Shown here in pieces: positions 49,573 through 59,734 of a stretch of 64,000 nt of DNA (within the stretch, counting starts at the first letter, position 1; every line of letters starts with the position of its first letter). The stretch is from assembly GCF_011174705.1 (NCBI RefSeq), contig NZ_JAANIJ010000001.1:992001-1056000 (forward strand), read 5' to 3'. The translations under genes and the position numbers were made by a program. The notes beneath the pieces are model-generated. The model saw nothing but the letters and a program-made list of their open reading frames with translations. It was not told where the DNA came from and did no database searches. Source of the DNA: Tessaracoccus coleopterorum (GTDB taxonomy: Bacteria > Actinomycetota > Actinomycetes > Propionibacteriales > Propionibacteriaceae).

Positions 49573-50125
49573 TCAGCCGACCGGAACCGCGGCGATCCGC
49601 CGGATGTGCAACGCGGACACCGCGAGACACGCCCCGTACACGATCGCCGCGAGCCCCAGCACCCAAACCAGCGCGCCGAGCAGGAGCCCCGGCCACACCA
49701 TCCCCGCGAACCCCATCGCGACCGCGACGGCGCCCGTGACGATCAGCACCCACTCGCCGTCGATCTCCTTGCGGAGGCGCACGGCGAGGAACACCTCACG
49801 CAGCCCCGCGAAGACGAACCAGAACGCGGTCAGGAACGCCAGCGCCTCCACGGTGGCCGCCGGGTTCCATGCGATGAGCAGCCCCAGCGCCACCGTCACC
49901 ACCCCTACCCCACCGACGAGCACCCTGTCGCTGGTGGCGCCGCGGCTGTCACTGACGCCCTCCACGATCATCCAGATGCCGTCCAGGATCACCCAGGCGC
50001 CCACGATGAGGGCGAGGGTGACGAGCGAAGCCCCCGCGACCGCGATCATCGCCGCCCCGACGATAACGGCCAGCATCCCCTGTGCAAGGAGCCACGGCCA
50101 GGTGTGGCGTTCGAAGTAGAGCATC
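49573..50125 (-). CDS. HdeD/DUF308 family membrane protein
   Basis: Intact, 183 residues, ATG with GGAGGAACAG upstream. Six transmembrane helices in three similar pairs (LLAQGMLAVIVGAAMIAVAG, ALIVGAWVILDGIWMIVEGV, VLVGGVGVVTVALGLLIAW, EWVLIVTGAVAVAMGFAG and others). The fold and WVILDGIW/FWFVFAGL motifs match HdeD, an acid-resistance protein of enterobacteria with an unknown mechanism. Followed closely by acyP and the P450 on the same strand. Confidence 0.9.
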
Positions 50126-50265
50126 TGTTCCTCCCCGGGCTCATCCGCTGCGGCCCAAGTTAGCGGGCCACCGCCCGGATACAGGGCGAGCACGAAACCT
50201 CACCGCGGTGCGCGCCGACCGGGCCCGGTGCGGCTGTGCGCGCCGTCCCCCTAAGCTTGGGCGCC

Positions 50266-51269
50266 ATGGACATCCGGATGATCGCGGCCACCGCCTGCTG
50301 CGCGCTCGTCCTCGCCGGATGCACACCGGATGCGCCCCCACGAGCCGCACGCCGAGCGCACCGGCGACAACCGCGTCACCTTCCACCCCACGCCGTCCAC
50401 GGCCCCGTCGCCGACGCCGACGTTCTCTCCGCTGCCGGACGGCAGCTTCCCCATCGCGTTTCCGATCGCCGACACGCTCACCACGGGCGGGCGGGGGCGG
50501 TGGTCGCGAGGTTGAGCGAGGTCGCGGGCGACCTACCCGCCCTCAAGCTGGACCTGACCCAGCAGCAGGCGACGCTGACCGTGCTCCAGCCGAACGGGAG
50601 CGTCGCGAGCTACCGCTGGGACAACGGCGAGATCACCCGGGTCGACTCCGACCTCCAGTACCTGAGCCAGGCCACGTTCAACCCGGCCGAGTACCCGCTC
50701 AACTCGCTCGGCAGGATGTTCGACATCGCCGACCTCCGCGGGGTGCGCGGCCAGCTCGTGCTACAGGTCGTCGAATACCGGGCCGGCCAGATCGTGATGA
50801 CGGTCACGTCACGGCCGGAGTCGAAGACCGTGTTCTTCCGGCAGGACGGCACGGCCGTCGCGAGCCTCGGGCTCACGAGCGTCGCCGACATCACCGCGGG
50901 CATCGACGAGGTGATCGGTGACGCCGAGGAGGCGTACTCGGTCTCGTTGAACCCCACCGTCGGTTACTCGGCTGACCTTCCGGATGCGGAGGCGGGCGTC
51001 GTCCTCAACCGGACGAGGCCGGCCGAGATGCCGACCTTCGAGACCCGACGCACCGAGTCCCCGCGAACACGCCGTTCGACCCGGCGCTCATCCATCCCGA
51101 GGGACTCGCCCAAGCCATCTCGCGGGCCCAGACCTCCCCTGACCAGGCGTGCAGCGTCACGATCGACATGTCGCAGAAGCGCTCGGCGCCCGTCGCGGAG
51201 GTGCAGTGCGGCCCCACCACCACGTATTCCGACATGGACGGTCGCGACATGACCGACCTGATCGGCTGA
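50266..51269 (+). CDS. Hypothetical lipoprotein
   Basis: About 334 residues. ATG eight bases after TAAGCT, leaderless. Signal peptide with lipobox (MDIRMIAATACCALVLAGCT). A Thr/Pro-rich spacer is followed by an extracytoplasmic region of alternating strands (LKLDLTQQQATLTVLQPNGS, AEYPLNSLGRMFDIADLRGV, QIVMTVTSRPESKTVFFRQD). I recognise no family. Frameshifts near 50340, 50500 and 51060. The tail reads CSVTIDMSQKRSAPVAEVQC with two cysteines. Confidence 0.65.
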
Positions 51270-51289
51270 GCGGCGCCTACCCTGGTGCG

Positions 51290-51756
51290 ATGGACACCAA
51301 CCCGGCCCTCGACGCGCTGACCACGTCAGGCCTCGAGTATGTCGTCACCCGGCACGGCCGGGTCTCCTCCCTGCGGGAAGCGGCCGCCGCACGGGGGTCG
51401 AGCCCGGAGACATCGTCAAGACCATGGTGGTGCGCCGCGGCGAGGAGGATCACCTGCTGGTGCTCGTTCCGGGCGACCGGACGATCTCCTGGCCCAAGCT
51501 CCGCTCCCTGCTCGGTGTGAACCGGCTCTCCATGCCAGAGGCCACGGAAGCGAAGCGGGTCACCGGGTTCGAACGCGGCACCATCACACCGTTCGGGACC
51601 CTGACGCCGCTGCCGGTGTTCGCAGACGAACGCATCGTCGGACGCAGGGTGTCGATCGGGGCCGGCGAACACGGCGTCGCGGCCACCGTCGATGGCGATG
51701 CCCTGATCAGGCACCTGGCCGCCACGGTGGCCGACATCACCGATCTGGAGGGTTAG
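51290..51756 (+). CDS. ybaK: YbaK/EbsC-family aminoacyl-tRNA deacylase
   Basis: About 155 residues, ATG six bases after TACCCT, leaderless. [27 protein letters not shown] gives the catalytic Lys of the YbaK fold, and the later [13 protein letters not shown] and GAGEHGV match the substrate-binding loops. It hydrolyses mischarged tRNAs such as Cys-tRNA(Pro). One frameshift near 51397. Its TAG overlaps the TAA of the convergent peptidase gene. Confidence 0.9.
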
Positions 51757-52635
51757 CCTCCGAGCTCGTCGGTTGAGAACGTGTCGCAGCTGTTCGGGTT
51801 GCCGCTCTGGAAACCGATCGCCGTCCAGTACTGCCGCATCTGCGACGAGCCGTGGGTCCAGCTCTCGGGAACGACGCGGCCCCGGACTGGGACTGGATGT
51901 GGTCGTCGCCGACGGCCCGGGCCGCGGCCACGATCGCGTCGAGGTCCTCCTGGGTGACGGCCTCGATGGGCGAGGCCGGATCCTGGATCGTGTTCTTGAA
52001 GAAGACGCCCGCGTAGCAGTCGGCCTGCAGCTCGAGGCGCACCTGTGCCGAGCGGGGCCGGTGTTGTTGCCGCTGGCGCGGGCCTGGCTCATCACACCCG
52101 TGAGGTTGGAGATGTGGTGCCCGTATTCGTGGCCGACGATGTAGAGCTCCGCCACGTCGCTGCGCTCGGTTCCCAGCTGCTGGAGCAACTGCCCGGTGAA
52201 CTGCGAGTCGAGGAAGATCTTCTCGTCGCCGGGGCAGTAGAACGGCCCCATCTCGGAGGTGCCGGTGCCGCAGGCGGTCGCGACCTGACCCGAGAACACC
52301 TCGACCCCCGCCGGGGCCTGAAGCCCTGGTTGAAGGCGGTGGACCAGTAGTTGGTCAGCGCGTTCTCGTAGACGACCCAACGGCATTCGGGGTTCGAGGC
52401 GAGGTCGTCGGTGTTGTCGCAGTCGGGCTGGCCCGCCGTGGACTGAGTCTGAGGCTCGGTGGTTCCGCCGAGGAGGCCACCGATGTCTCCGCCGAAGAAC
52501 ATGGCGAGCAGCAGCACGAGGAGGCCACCCAGGCCGCCCCGACGGCGATCTTGCGGCCGCCCCACCGCCGCCACGGCTTCCACCGCCGTAACGCACCCTC
52601 GACTGGTCGAGCTCAACGTTCTCGCGATACTCCAT
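51753..52635 (-). CDS. Neutral zinc metallopeptidase (YpfJ family)
   Basis: About 293 residues, ATG ([20 protein letters not shown]). A membrane anchor ([20 protein letters not shown]) precedes the domain with [40 protein letters not shown] (HExxH-type zinc site) and [17 protein letters not shown]. This is the putative neutral zinc metallopeptidase family, anchored with the catalytic part outside. Frameshifts near 52540, 52320, 52050 and 51875. Convergent with ybaK. Confidence 0.9.
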
Positions 52636-52760
52636 CGGACTCACCCTCACGTTTTCCGGGCCTCTTCGGCAGGCAACACATTAGTGGCTACGGCTTCGGT
52701 CTGCCGGTTTCGCGTACCGCGTCCCTGCCGGGCCTCCTGGCTACCGACTAAGCTTGCCGA

Positions 52761-53442
52761 ATGCGCATCGTCGGTGTCACCCATCCCCTGGGGGCGCCGT
52801 CATCGGGTTCCGGATCGGGCACGGCGAGCACCCGAGGGGCAGGCTGTTCGATGCCGGCTTTGTGCCGATCAGGCCGCTCGCGGCCACGCTCTCCGATGGT
52901 GAGATCGTCTTCACCTGGCTGGTCAGGGAGATCACCGCCGCCGACCACCGCCCACCGGAACGCCACACCGTCTACGTCGCGCGCACCAGCGAGCAGCCAC
53001 GCGAACACCAGCGCATCGGCGCCTACGCCCTCGTGCTGTCCGACCGGGGATCCTCGGCACCGTCAACTCGGCGGCGACGCTCGCGCCGGGCACCTGGACG
53101 CTGCCCGGTGGTGGAGTGGATCCCGGGGAGTCACCGTCAGAGGCGGTGCTCCGCGAGGTGCATGAGGAGACCGGGCAGGAGATCGTCATCGACCGCGTCC
53201 TCACCCTGGAGTCGGAGCACTGGGTGGGTCGCTCCATCGGCGGCGAGTTGGAGGACTTCCACGCGCTGCGGATCGTCTACGGCGCGACATGCGAAACACC
53301 CAGCGACCCCGTCGTCCACGACATCGGTGGATCGACTCAGGGGGCCGGCTGGGTGCCGTTGCGCACGTGGCGCTCGCTTCACTGGACGAACAGCTCGCGG
53401 ACCCTGCTCGCGCAGTACGCCCGCAAACTGCCGCGGTTCTAG
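52761..53442 (+). CDS. Nudix hydrolase
   Basis: About 226 residues, ATG six bases after TAAGCT, leaderless. The N-terminal ~90 residues (VIGFRIGHGEHPRGRLFDAG) are not clearly assignable. The Nudix box is GGGVDPGESPSEAVLREVHE-ETGQEI, matching GX5EX7REUXEEXGU. Nudix enzymes split nucleoside diphosphate-linked compounds. Frameshifts near 52800 and 53052. Its TAG overlaps the stop of the convergent Bax-inhibitor gene in the tetramer CTAG. Confidence 0.88.
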
Positions 53443-54252
53443 TTCCTGAAGTAGCTCATGATCCGGAGGATCTCGGTGTAGAGCCACACCATGGTGATCG
53501 TGATACCGAAGGCGGCGCGCCACGACTCCTGCGCCGGGGCCTGCGCAGCGATGCCGCGCTCGACGGAGTCGAAGTCGGTGATCAGGCTCAGCACGGCGAG
53601 GATGACGGCCACCACCGAGATGCCGATCGACAGCATGCCCGCACCGCTGCCGATCTCACGGATGCCGGTGTTGACGCCCAGGAGGGCCAGCACGAAATTG
53701 ACCAGGAGGACGCCTGCCAGCGAGATGGTCGCGATGGTTACGACCTTGCGGAACTTCGCGCTCACGCGGATGTTGAGGAACTTGTAGGCGGCGAGCGTCG
53801 CGCCCGCGGCCACGAAGGTCGCGAGCACGGCCGACACGACGATGCCGGGGTACAGGTACTCGAAGAACTTCGAGAAGGCGCCGACGAAGATGCCCTCAAC
53901 CGCGGCGTAGAAGAGCACGCCACCGACGGGGAGCTTCGCGCGGCCCGCGACAAGGAGCACGGTGACGAAGCCGACGATGCCGGAGCCGATCAGCGCCGGC
54001 GTGAGCAGGCTCAGGGGACCAGCATGAAGGCGGCGACGGCGAACAGCGCGACCGTGCCGAGCGTGATGGCCGTCTTCGCGATGACGTCATCCAACGTCAT
54101 CACCGCGCCGGTGCCGGCGGGCTGCTGGTACGGGGTGTAGCCCTGCTGCTGGTACGGGTCGTAGCCCTGGCCCTGGGGCTGGCCGTAGGTCTGCTGCGGG
54201 GGTCGCTGTGACGCGTGAACGCGTCGGGGCGGCCGATGATCGGGTTTGCCAT
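53439..54252 (-). CDS. Bax inhibitor-1/YccA family membrane protein
   Basis: About 270 residues, ATG ([14 protein letters not shown]). A Gln/Tyr/Pro-rich cytoplasmic head ([12 protein letters not shown]) is followed by seven helices: [60 protein letters not shown] and [21 protein letters not shown] in the last helix. The acidic D-F-D pair of the calcium/pH sensor is present. Frameshifts near 54200 and 54018. Confidence 0.9.
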
Positions 54253-54392
54253 CTCAGTTGCTCTCTCTTCAGTCTCGCCAGGAGGCTCTCGTTGCATCCA
54301 TCGTAGCGGCGCGTTCCCAGGACGCCAGGGAAGCCGGACGCCGCTTCGCCCGTTCCGCCAGCACCGGAACCCGTGGCGTGCCACGATCGAAC

Positions 54393-55772
54393 ATGGCTGA
54401 ACCGACACTCACGTTCCTCGGTGCCGTCGGCACCGTCACCGGCTCGAAGTTTCTGGTGCGGGCCGACGGGAAGCAGATCCTCATCGATGCGGGCATGTTC
54501 CAGGGGCGAAGAAGTGGCGCAACCGCAACCGCGAGCCATTCCCCGTGGACCCGGCCGGCCTTGACGCGGTGCTTCTCACGCACGCCCACGCCGACCACTC
54601 CTCCTATCTCCCTGCACTGGTCAAGCACGGGTTCAACGGGCCGATCCTCGCCACCGGCCACACCGTGGAGCTTGCCGAGATCGTGCTGCGCGACGCTGGG
54701 AGGCTCCAGGAGCAGGCGACGGACGATGCACGGCGTGGGGGTTGGTCAAAGCACGCCGACCCCGTACCCCTCTACACCACGGCCGATGTCGAGGCGACGC
54801 TTCCGCTGTTCCGGGAGGTCGACTTCGACACCAACGTCGACATCGAGGGCGTCGCATGGGCGAGGTGGGTGCGGGCGGCCATATCCTGGGGTCGGCCAGT
54901 ATCCGCCTGGACGTCGGGCCGGAGACCCTCCTCTTCTCCGGCGACCTCGGTCGCCACGACCACCCGATCCTGCGGCCCCGCGAAATGCCCGAGGGTGCGG
55001 ACCTCGTCCTGTGTGAGGCGACCTACGGCGACCGGGAGCACCCGGAGCCCGAGGCGGCACACGAGGCGCTCGCGGCCGCGGTCCGTCGCACGATCGGGAG
55101 GGGTGGGCAGGTGGTGATCCCGGCATTCGCCATCGACCGCACCGAGGTGGTGCTGCACGCCCTGGTGCGGCTCCGGCGGGAGGGACGGATCCCGGACGTC
55201 CCCGTGGTGGTTGACGGGCCCATGTCGCTCGCTGCGATGGATGTGTACCGGGGAGCGGGAGACGAGCTTGCCCCTCGGTCGAGGTCGGCGACTTCACGGC
55301 GCTCAATCTGCTGGAGACGCGCGACAGCGGGGAGTCGAAGAAGCTCAACCGGCGCCGCGACCCCATGATCATCATCTCGTCGTCAGGCATGCTCGAGGGC
55401 GGCAGGGTGCTTTACCACCTCGAGCGGCTGTTGCCCGATCCACGCAACACGGTCATCCTCACCGGGTACCAGGCCGAGGGCACGCGCGGCAGGGCGCTAC
55501 AGAACGGGGCGCACGGCATCAAGATCAACGGCCGCTACGTGAGTGTGCGGGCCGAGATCGTCCGCGACGAGGAGTTCTCCGTGCACGCGGACCGATCGGA
55601 CCTGCTCGACTGGCTCGCCGACCTCGACCCGGTGCCGCAGGTGGTCTTCGTCGTGCACGCCGAGCCCGAGGTGGCCGTCAGGTTCGCGGCAGACGTCGAG
55701 CGGGAGATCGGGTGTCTCGCGGTCGTGCCCAGGCACGGCGAGGTGGTTCGCCTGGGCGCACATCACGTCTGA
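54393..55772 (+). CDS. MBL-fold / beta-CASP hydrolase (RNA 3'-processing exonuclease-like)
   Basis: About 460 residues, ATG ([20 protein letters not shown]). Metal site [20 protein letters not shown], then [35 protein letters not shown], and the beta-CASP part with [39 protein letters not shown] and [16 protein letters not shown] (motif C His). These are the signatures of prokaryotic CPSF-73-like (YSH1) enzymes. Likely an RNase. Frameshifts near 54507, 54862 and 55273. Confidence 0.9.
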
Positions 55773-55787
55773 GACTCGACGCTCGGC

Positions 55788-57004
55788 TCAGCGGGCAGGG
55801 ACGGGCCGACGGTCCGCGACCAACCGGTTTAGCCGCTCGCTCAGGAGGAGCCCGAGCGCGACGACGAGGGCGAGATACAGCGGCAGCACCCACATGCCCG
55901 TCCACGCCGAGACAACGCCGAACAGCGGCGGCATGAGCGCACTGCCGGTGTAGGCGGCGGCCATCTGGATACCGATCACGGCCTGGGAGTTGTGCCGCCC
56001 GAAGTTCACCGGCGTCGAGTGGATGATCGCGGGGTAGACGGGCGCACTCCCGAGGCCCGCGAGCACGAGGCCCGCGAGGGCGACGACGTCCGTGGGCAGC
56101 GGCAGCGCGATCATCGCGACGCCGACCGCGACCGCGATGAACCCGCCGCGGATGAGGAGGCGGTCGCCCACCCGGTCGGCGAAGAAGCCGGTGAGGAACC
56201 GACCGGCCGTGATGCCGAGGAGGTAGAGCGCCGCGAAGGCGGCGGCGGTCGCCGGCTCGACTCCCCTGCTGGAGACGAGGTAGGTCGATGCCCAGAGGAT
56301 CGTCGTGCTCTCGACCGCGCAGTAGGCGAAGAAGGCACCGAGCATGAGGCGCACCCCCGGAATGCGGAGGGCGTCCTTCAGCGGCACGTGACCCCCGCCC
56401 GTCCCGCTGGATCCGCCGTCCGCATCGGAGGCGCCCTCCGCGACGGGGGCCCGGCATGCCCCACCCTCCCCCACAGGGTCAGGCTGAGGAACAGCACGAC
56501 GGCGAGGCCGACCTGGATGAGGCCGACGCTCCGGTAGGCGCCGGACCAACCGGAACCTGAGCCGATGGCGTAGCTCATGATGAACGGGCTGATCGAGGCT
56601 CCTACCCCCAGAAGCTGTGCAGCCAGTTCATGTGCCGTGCCGCGTAGTGCAGCGCGACGTAGTTGTTGAGGGCGGCATCCACGGCGCCGGCCCCCAGCCC
56701 GTAGGGACGGCGAAGATGCAGAGCAGCCAGAACGTGCCAGACAACGAGAACCCGACCAGCGCGGCGGCCGTCATCGCGACGCTGATCGCCGTCACGAGGC
56801 CTGCCCCGAGCCGACGCGTCAGCCGCTCCGACAGCATGCTCGACACGATGGTGCCCGCCGAGATGATGACCGTGAGGAGGCCCATCGACCACTCGGGACG
56901 CCGAGGTCGCCGTGCATCACGGGCCAGCCCGCACCGATGAGCGAGTCGGGGAGCCCGAGGCTGATGAAGGCGAGGTAGATGATCGCGAGCAGCAGTGAGT
57001 ACAT
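55788..57004 (-). CDS. MFS transporter
   Basis: About 405 residues, ATG (MYSLLLAIIYLAFISLGLPD). Twelve helices expected; the first half (SMGLLTVIISAGTIVSSMLS-ERLTRRLGAG) and the second (RLMLGAFFAYCAVESTTILW, GRFLTGFFADRVGDRLLIRG, NFGRHNSQAVIGIQMAAAYT) show MFS A-like motifs (RLTRRLG; FADRVGDR). The N-terminus resembles FucP-like sugar carriers. Frameshifts near 56900, 56700, 56605 and 56465. Divergent from the TetR gene, with a candidate operator between. Confidence 0.88.
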
Positions 57005-57047
57005 CGTCGGCTTTCGGTACGAGGCGGTGCCCGTTTCCCGGCACTGA

Positions 57048-57081
57048 GGACGATCGTACACACAATGCGGACGACCGTACA
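57048..57081. promoter_or_regulatory. Direct-repeat operator candidate for the TetR regulator
   Basis: GGACGATCGTACA (57048-57060) and GGACGACCGTACA (57069-57081) are 21 bases apart, two helical turns, in the space between the divergent MFS and TetR genes. The core ACGATCGT is itself palindromic. The second copy ends three bases before a possible -35 (TTGACG). Confidence 0.55.
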
Positions 57082-57104
57082 TATTGACGACTATGCTGTC
57101 CGAC

Positions 57105-57706
57105 ATGAGTGATCACCCCACCGCCCCCACTGCGGCCTGATGCCGGCCGGAGACGCGCAGCCCGCCCGGCGCGGTCGGCGGACCGATCCGGAGCGCAGGG
57201 ACCGGATCATCGACGCCTGCCTTGACGTGATCACCGAGGTCGGGGTCGCGGGCGCCTCGCATCGACGCATCGCCCGCGCCGCCGACGTCCCGCTCGGTTC
57301 CATGACCTACCACTTCGCGGGGATCGACGAGCTCCTGCACGAGGCGTTCACCCGGTTCGCAACGTCGGTCAGCGAGGGGTTCGAGCGGAGGATGGCAGAG
57401 GCGACCGACGCGCGCTCGGCCCGCGAGGCCGTGGTGGCGATCATCCTCGATGACGTGTTCGGCACCCACCGCGATCTCGTCCTCACGCACGAGCTGTACA
57501 CGCTCGCCGCCCGCGAGCCCGCCTACCGCGACCTGACGACGGCGTGGATGGCCAGGAGCCGCGCGGCGCTGGAACGGCACTTCACGCCCCTGACGGCGCG
57601 GCTGCTGGACGCGCTCATCGAGGGGCTGACCATCCACTACGCGCTGGACGAACTGCCCCGCGACCGCGACGAGGTCTCCATCGCGGTGGCCCGCATCGCG
57701 GGTTGA
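57105..57706 (+). CDS. TetR-family transcriptional regulator
   Basis: About 200 residues. I prefer the ATG at 57105 (MSDHPTAP), seven bases after TATGCT, with one C missing in the run at 57123-57129 that rejoins the frame; the uninterrupted frame starts at ATG 57140 (MPAGDAQPARRGRRTDPERR). TetR HTH: IIDACLDVITEVGVAGASHR-RIARAADVPLGSMTYHFAGI. The ligand domain is helical. It lies between two transporters and probably represses the divergent MFS gene and itself through the direct repeats at 57048-57081. Confidence 0.92.
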
Positions 57707-57713
57707 ATCTGCG

Positions 57714-59167
57714 CTACCGCGAGCGGTTCGGCGCCTCCATCAAGGCGACCGCCACGACCCCGAGCAGCAGGAGGGCGGCGGGCAGGAACATCGACTGACC
57801 CATCGCCGCCGAGAACCCCTCCACCACCGCGGGCGGCATCGGTCCGCTCGCGCCGCCCTGCCCGGCGGCCCCGGGCCGAGTTCGGCCGTGATCCGGGCGG
57901 CGATCATGGCCGCGATGGCTGCCGAGCCGATCACGGAACCGATCTGCCGGGTGGTGTTGTAGACCCCCGATCCAGCGCCGGAGAGGTCCCGGGCAGGTTC
58001 CGGGTGGCGATCATCGCGAGCGGCCCCCAGACGGCCGAGGCCGCGATCCCGGTGGCGAGGCTCGGCAGCAGGAGCCACCAGGGGCTGCGGGCCGGATCCA
58101 TCCAGAGCCCGTTCCAGGCCGTCGAGGCGGCGAGCACGAGCAGGCCCACGGCGACCACCGGCCGGGCGTCGCGCCGCTGCACGAACCGGCCGACGAAGGG
58201 CGCGAGGACACCGGAGGCGACCGCCATGGGGATCATCAGGTAGGCCGACTGGCTGGGCGTCAGGCCGCGCGCGCTCTGCACGTAGAGGAACAGCGGGATG
58301 CTGGATGAGGCGGCGAAGAACCCCATCAGGGAGATCGCGGCGTTGGACAGGACGTAGTTGCGGTCGCGGAACAGCTCCAGCGGCACCAGCGCCTCCCGCG
58401 TGGTGACCTTCTGCCACCACAGGAACGCGCCCATCGCCACCACCCCGGCGCCGATCACGACCGGCACCGGCACCGTCGCTCCCGTGCCCGCAACAGGCAT
58501 CCGACCCCAGTCGTAGGTGCCGCCCTCCTGGATGCCGAACACGATGAGAAACAGGCCGAGCGCGCTCAGCACGACGCCGACGATGTCGAACGAGTGCGCG
58601 TGGGTCTCGAGCCGCGGCACGTTGACGATGACGAGGATCATCCCGATGATCCCGACGGGCACGTTGATGAAGAAGATCCACTCCCAACCGACCGCGTCGA
58701 CCAGGAACCCGCCGAGCAGGGGCCCGACCAGCATCGCGACCCCGGCGACGCTCCCCACAGCCCCATCGGGGCTCCCCTGCGTTCCGGGGGAAGGTACGCA
58801 TGATGACGGCCATGGTCTGCGGCGCCATGAGGGCCGCCCCGAGGCCCTGGACCACGCGGGCGACGATCAGCATGCCGATGGCCCCGGCCAGCCCGCACCA
58901 CAGGGAGGACGCCGTGAACACGAACAGGCCGACCAGGAACACCGGCTTCGGCCCGAACCGGTCGCCGAGCCTCCCGGTGATGAGCAGGGGCACCGCGTAG
59001 GCGAGCAGATAGGCGCTGGTGACCCAGATCACGTTGTTCAGGTCGGTGTCCAGCTCGGTGACGATGTGGGGGATGGCAATCGTCACGATGGTCGAGTCGA
59101 CCAGGATCATGAAGAAGCCGATGATCATCGACAGGAACCCCGGCCAGGCGGAGCGTGCCTCATTCAT
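57714..59167 (-). CDS. DHA2-type (EmrB/QacA) MFS drug exporter
   Basis: About 484 residues, ATG with AAAGGAGG upstream. Fourteen helices expected. [19 protein letters not shown] is the DHA2 motif D1 (LD-TvVnvALP), [20 protein letters not shown] motif [21 protein letters not shown] motif [21 protein letters not shown] motif C. It should expel drugs using the proton gradient. Frameshifts near 58755, 57990 and 57875. The second transporter next to the TetR regulator, convergent with it (eight bases apart). Confidence 0.92.
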
Positions 59168-59219
59168 GCGCCTGCCTCCTTTCGCGACGTGGGGACGATA
59201 CGCCCTGGGCGGCCCGGGG

Positions 59220-59547
59220 GAAGGGCGTGAACCATCCGCTCGGGCGAGCACACCGTCCCGCCGTGCTCCCGACGCGGAACCGACCCCGGGACGGCGTTTG
59301 ACCCGCCGCGACAAGGGCCCGAGTGTTCCCCGGCTGCGACGTCTCGTACGCGGCCTCAGACGCGCACCCACATCGTCCCCTGGTGGGCCGGCGGCACTTC
59401 CTCCCTCGCCAACGGGGTGCTTCCGTGCCCGTTCCATCACCGGGCGGTAGAACCCCACCCGAACAGATCGCCCGAGCACCAGTGGCAGGTGGTGATCAAC
59501 CCCGGAGACGGGCTCCCCGGGTTCATCCCGACGGGGACGACGACTGA
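59220..59547 (+). pseudogene. DUF222/HNH endonuclease, 3' remnant
   Basis: Read through two frameshifts, the plus strand gives [33 protein letters not shown] and [12 protein letters not shown], then [18 protein letters not shown]. This is the C-terminal HNH nuclease part of the abundant actinobacterial DUF222 (13E12-type) proteins: Cys-x2-Cys-like start, H-I-x-P-W-W and C-x-F-H-H. The N-terminal ~300 residues are missing. It lies three bases from the 3' end of a tRNA gene. It fills most of the 380-base gap before the MFS exporter. Confidence 0.7.
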
Positions 59548-59550
59548 GGG

Positions 59551-59626
59551 TGGTGCCCCGACGGGATTCGAACCCGTACTCGGGCGGGTTTAAGCCGCCT
59601 GCCTCTGCCAGTTGGGCTACGAGGGC
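59551..59626 (-). tRNA. tRNA with UAA anticodon but short variable loop (annotated Leu-type)
   Basis: Full cloverleaf with encoded CCA: anticodon stem GGCGG/CCGCC, loop CTTAAAC with anticodon TAA (59592-59590), T-arm ACGGG-TTCGAAT-CCCGT, variable loop of only five bases (CGAGT). Leucine tRNAs are class II with a long variable arm, so this is a class I molecule with a UAA anticodon. The 3' acceptor strand CGGGGC is one base short; an extra G would pair all seven positions with GCCCTCG, again a G-run undercall. Confidence 0.85.
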
Positions 59627-59734
59627 GTCGTCGCCGAGTCTATTGCCCCTCACTTCCGGCCTGATCCGGCACGGTCCAGGTGGTCTGGACCCGGCTGCCG
59701 GTAGGCTTGGACGACCGGAGAAAGGGTGTGCGAC

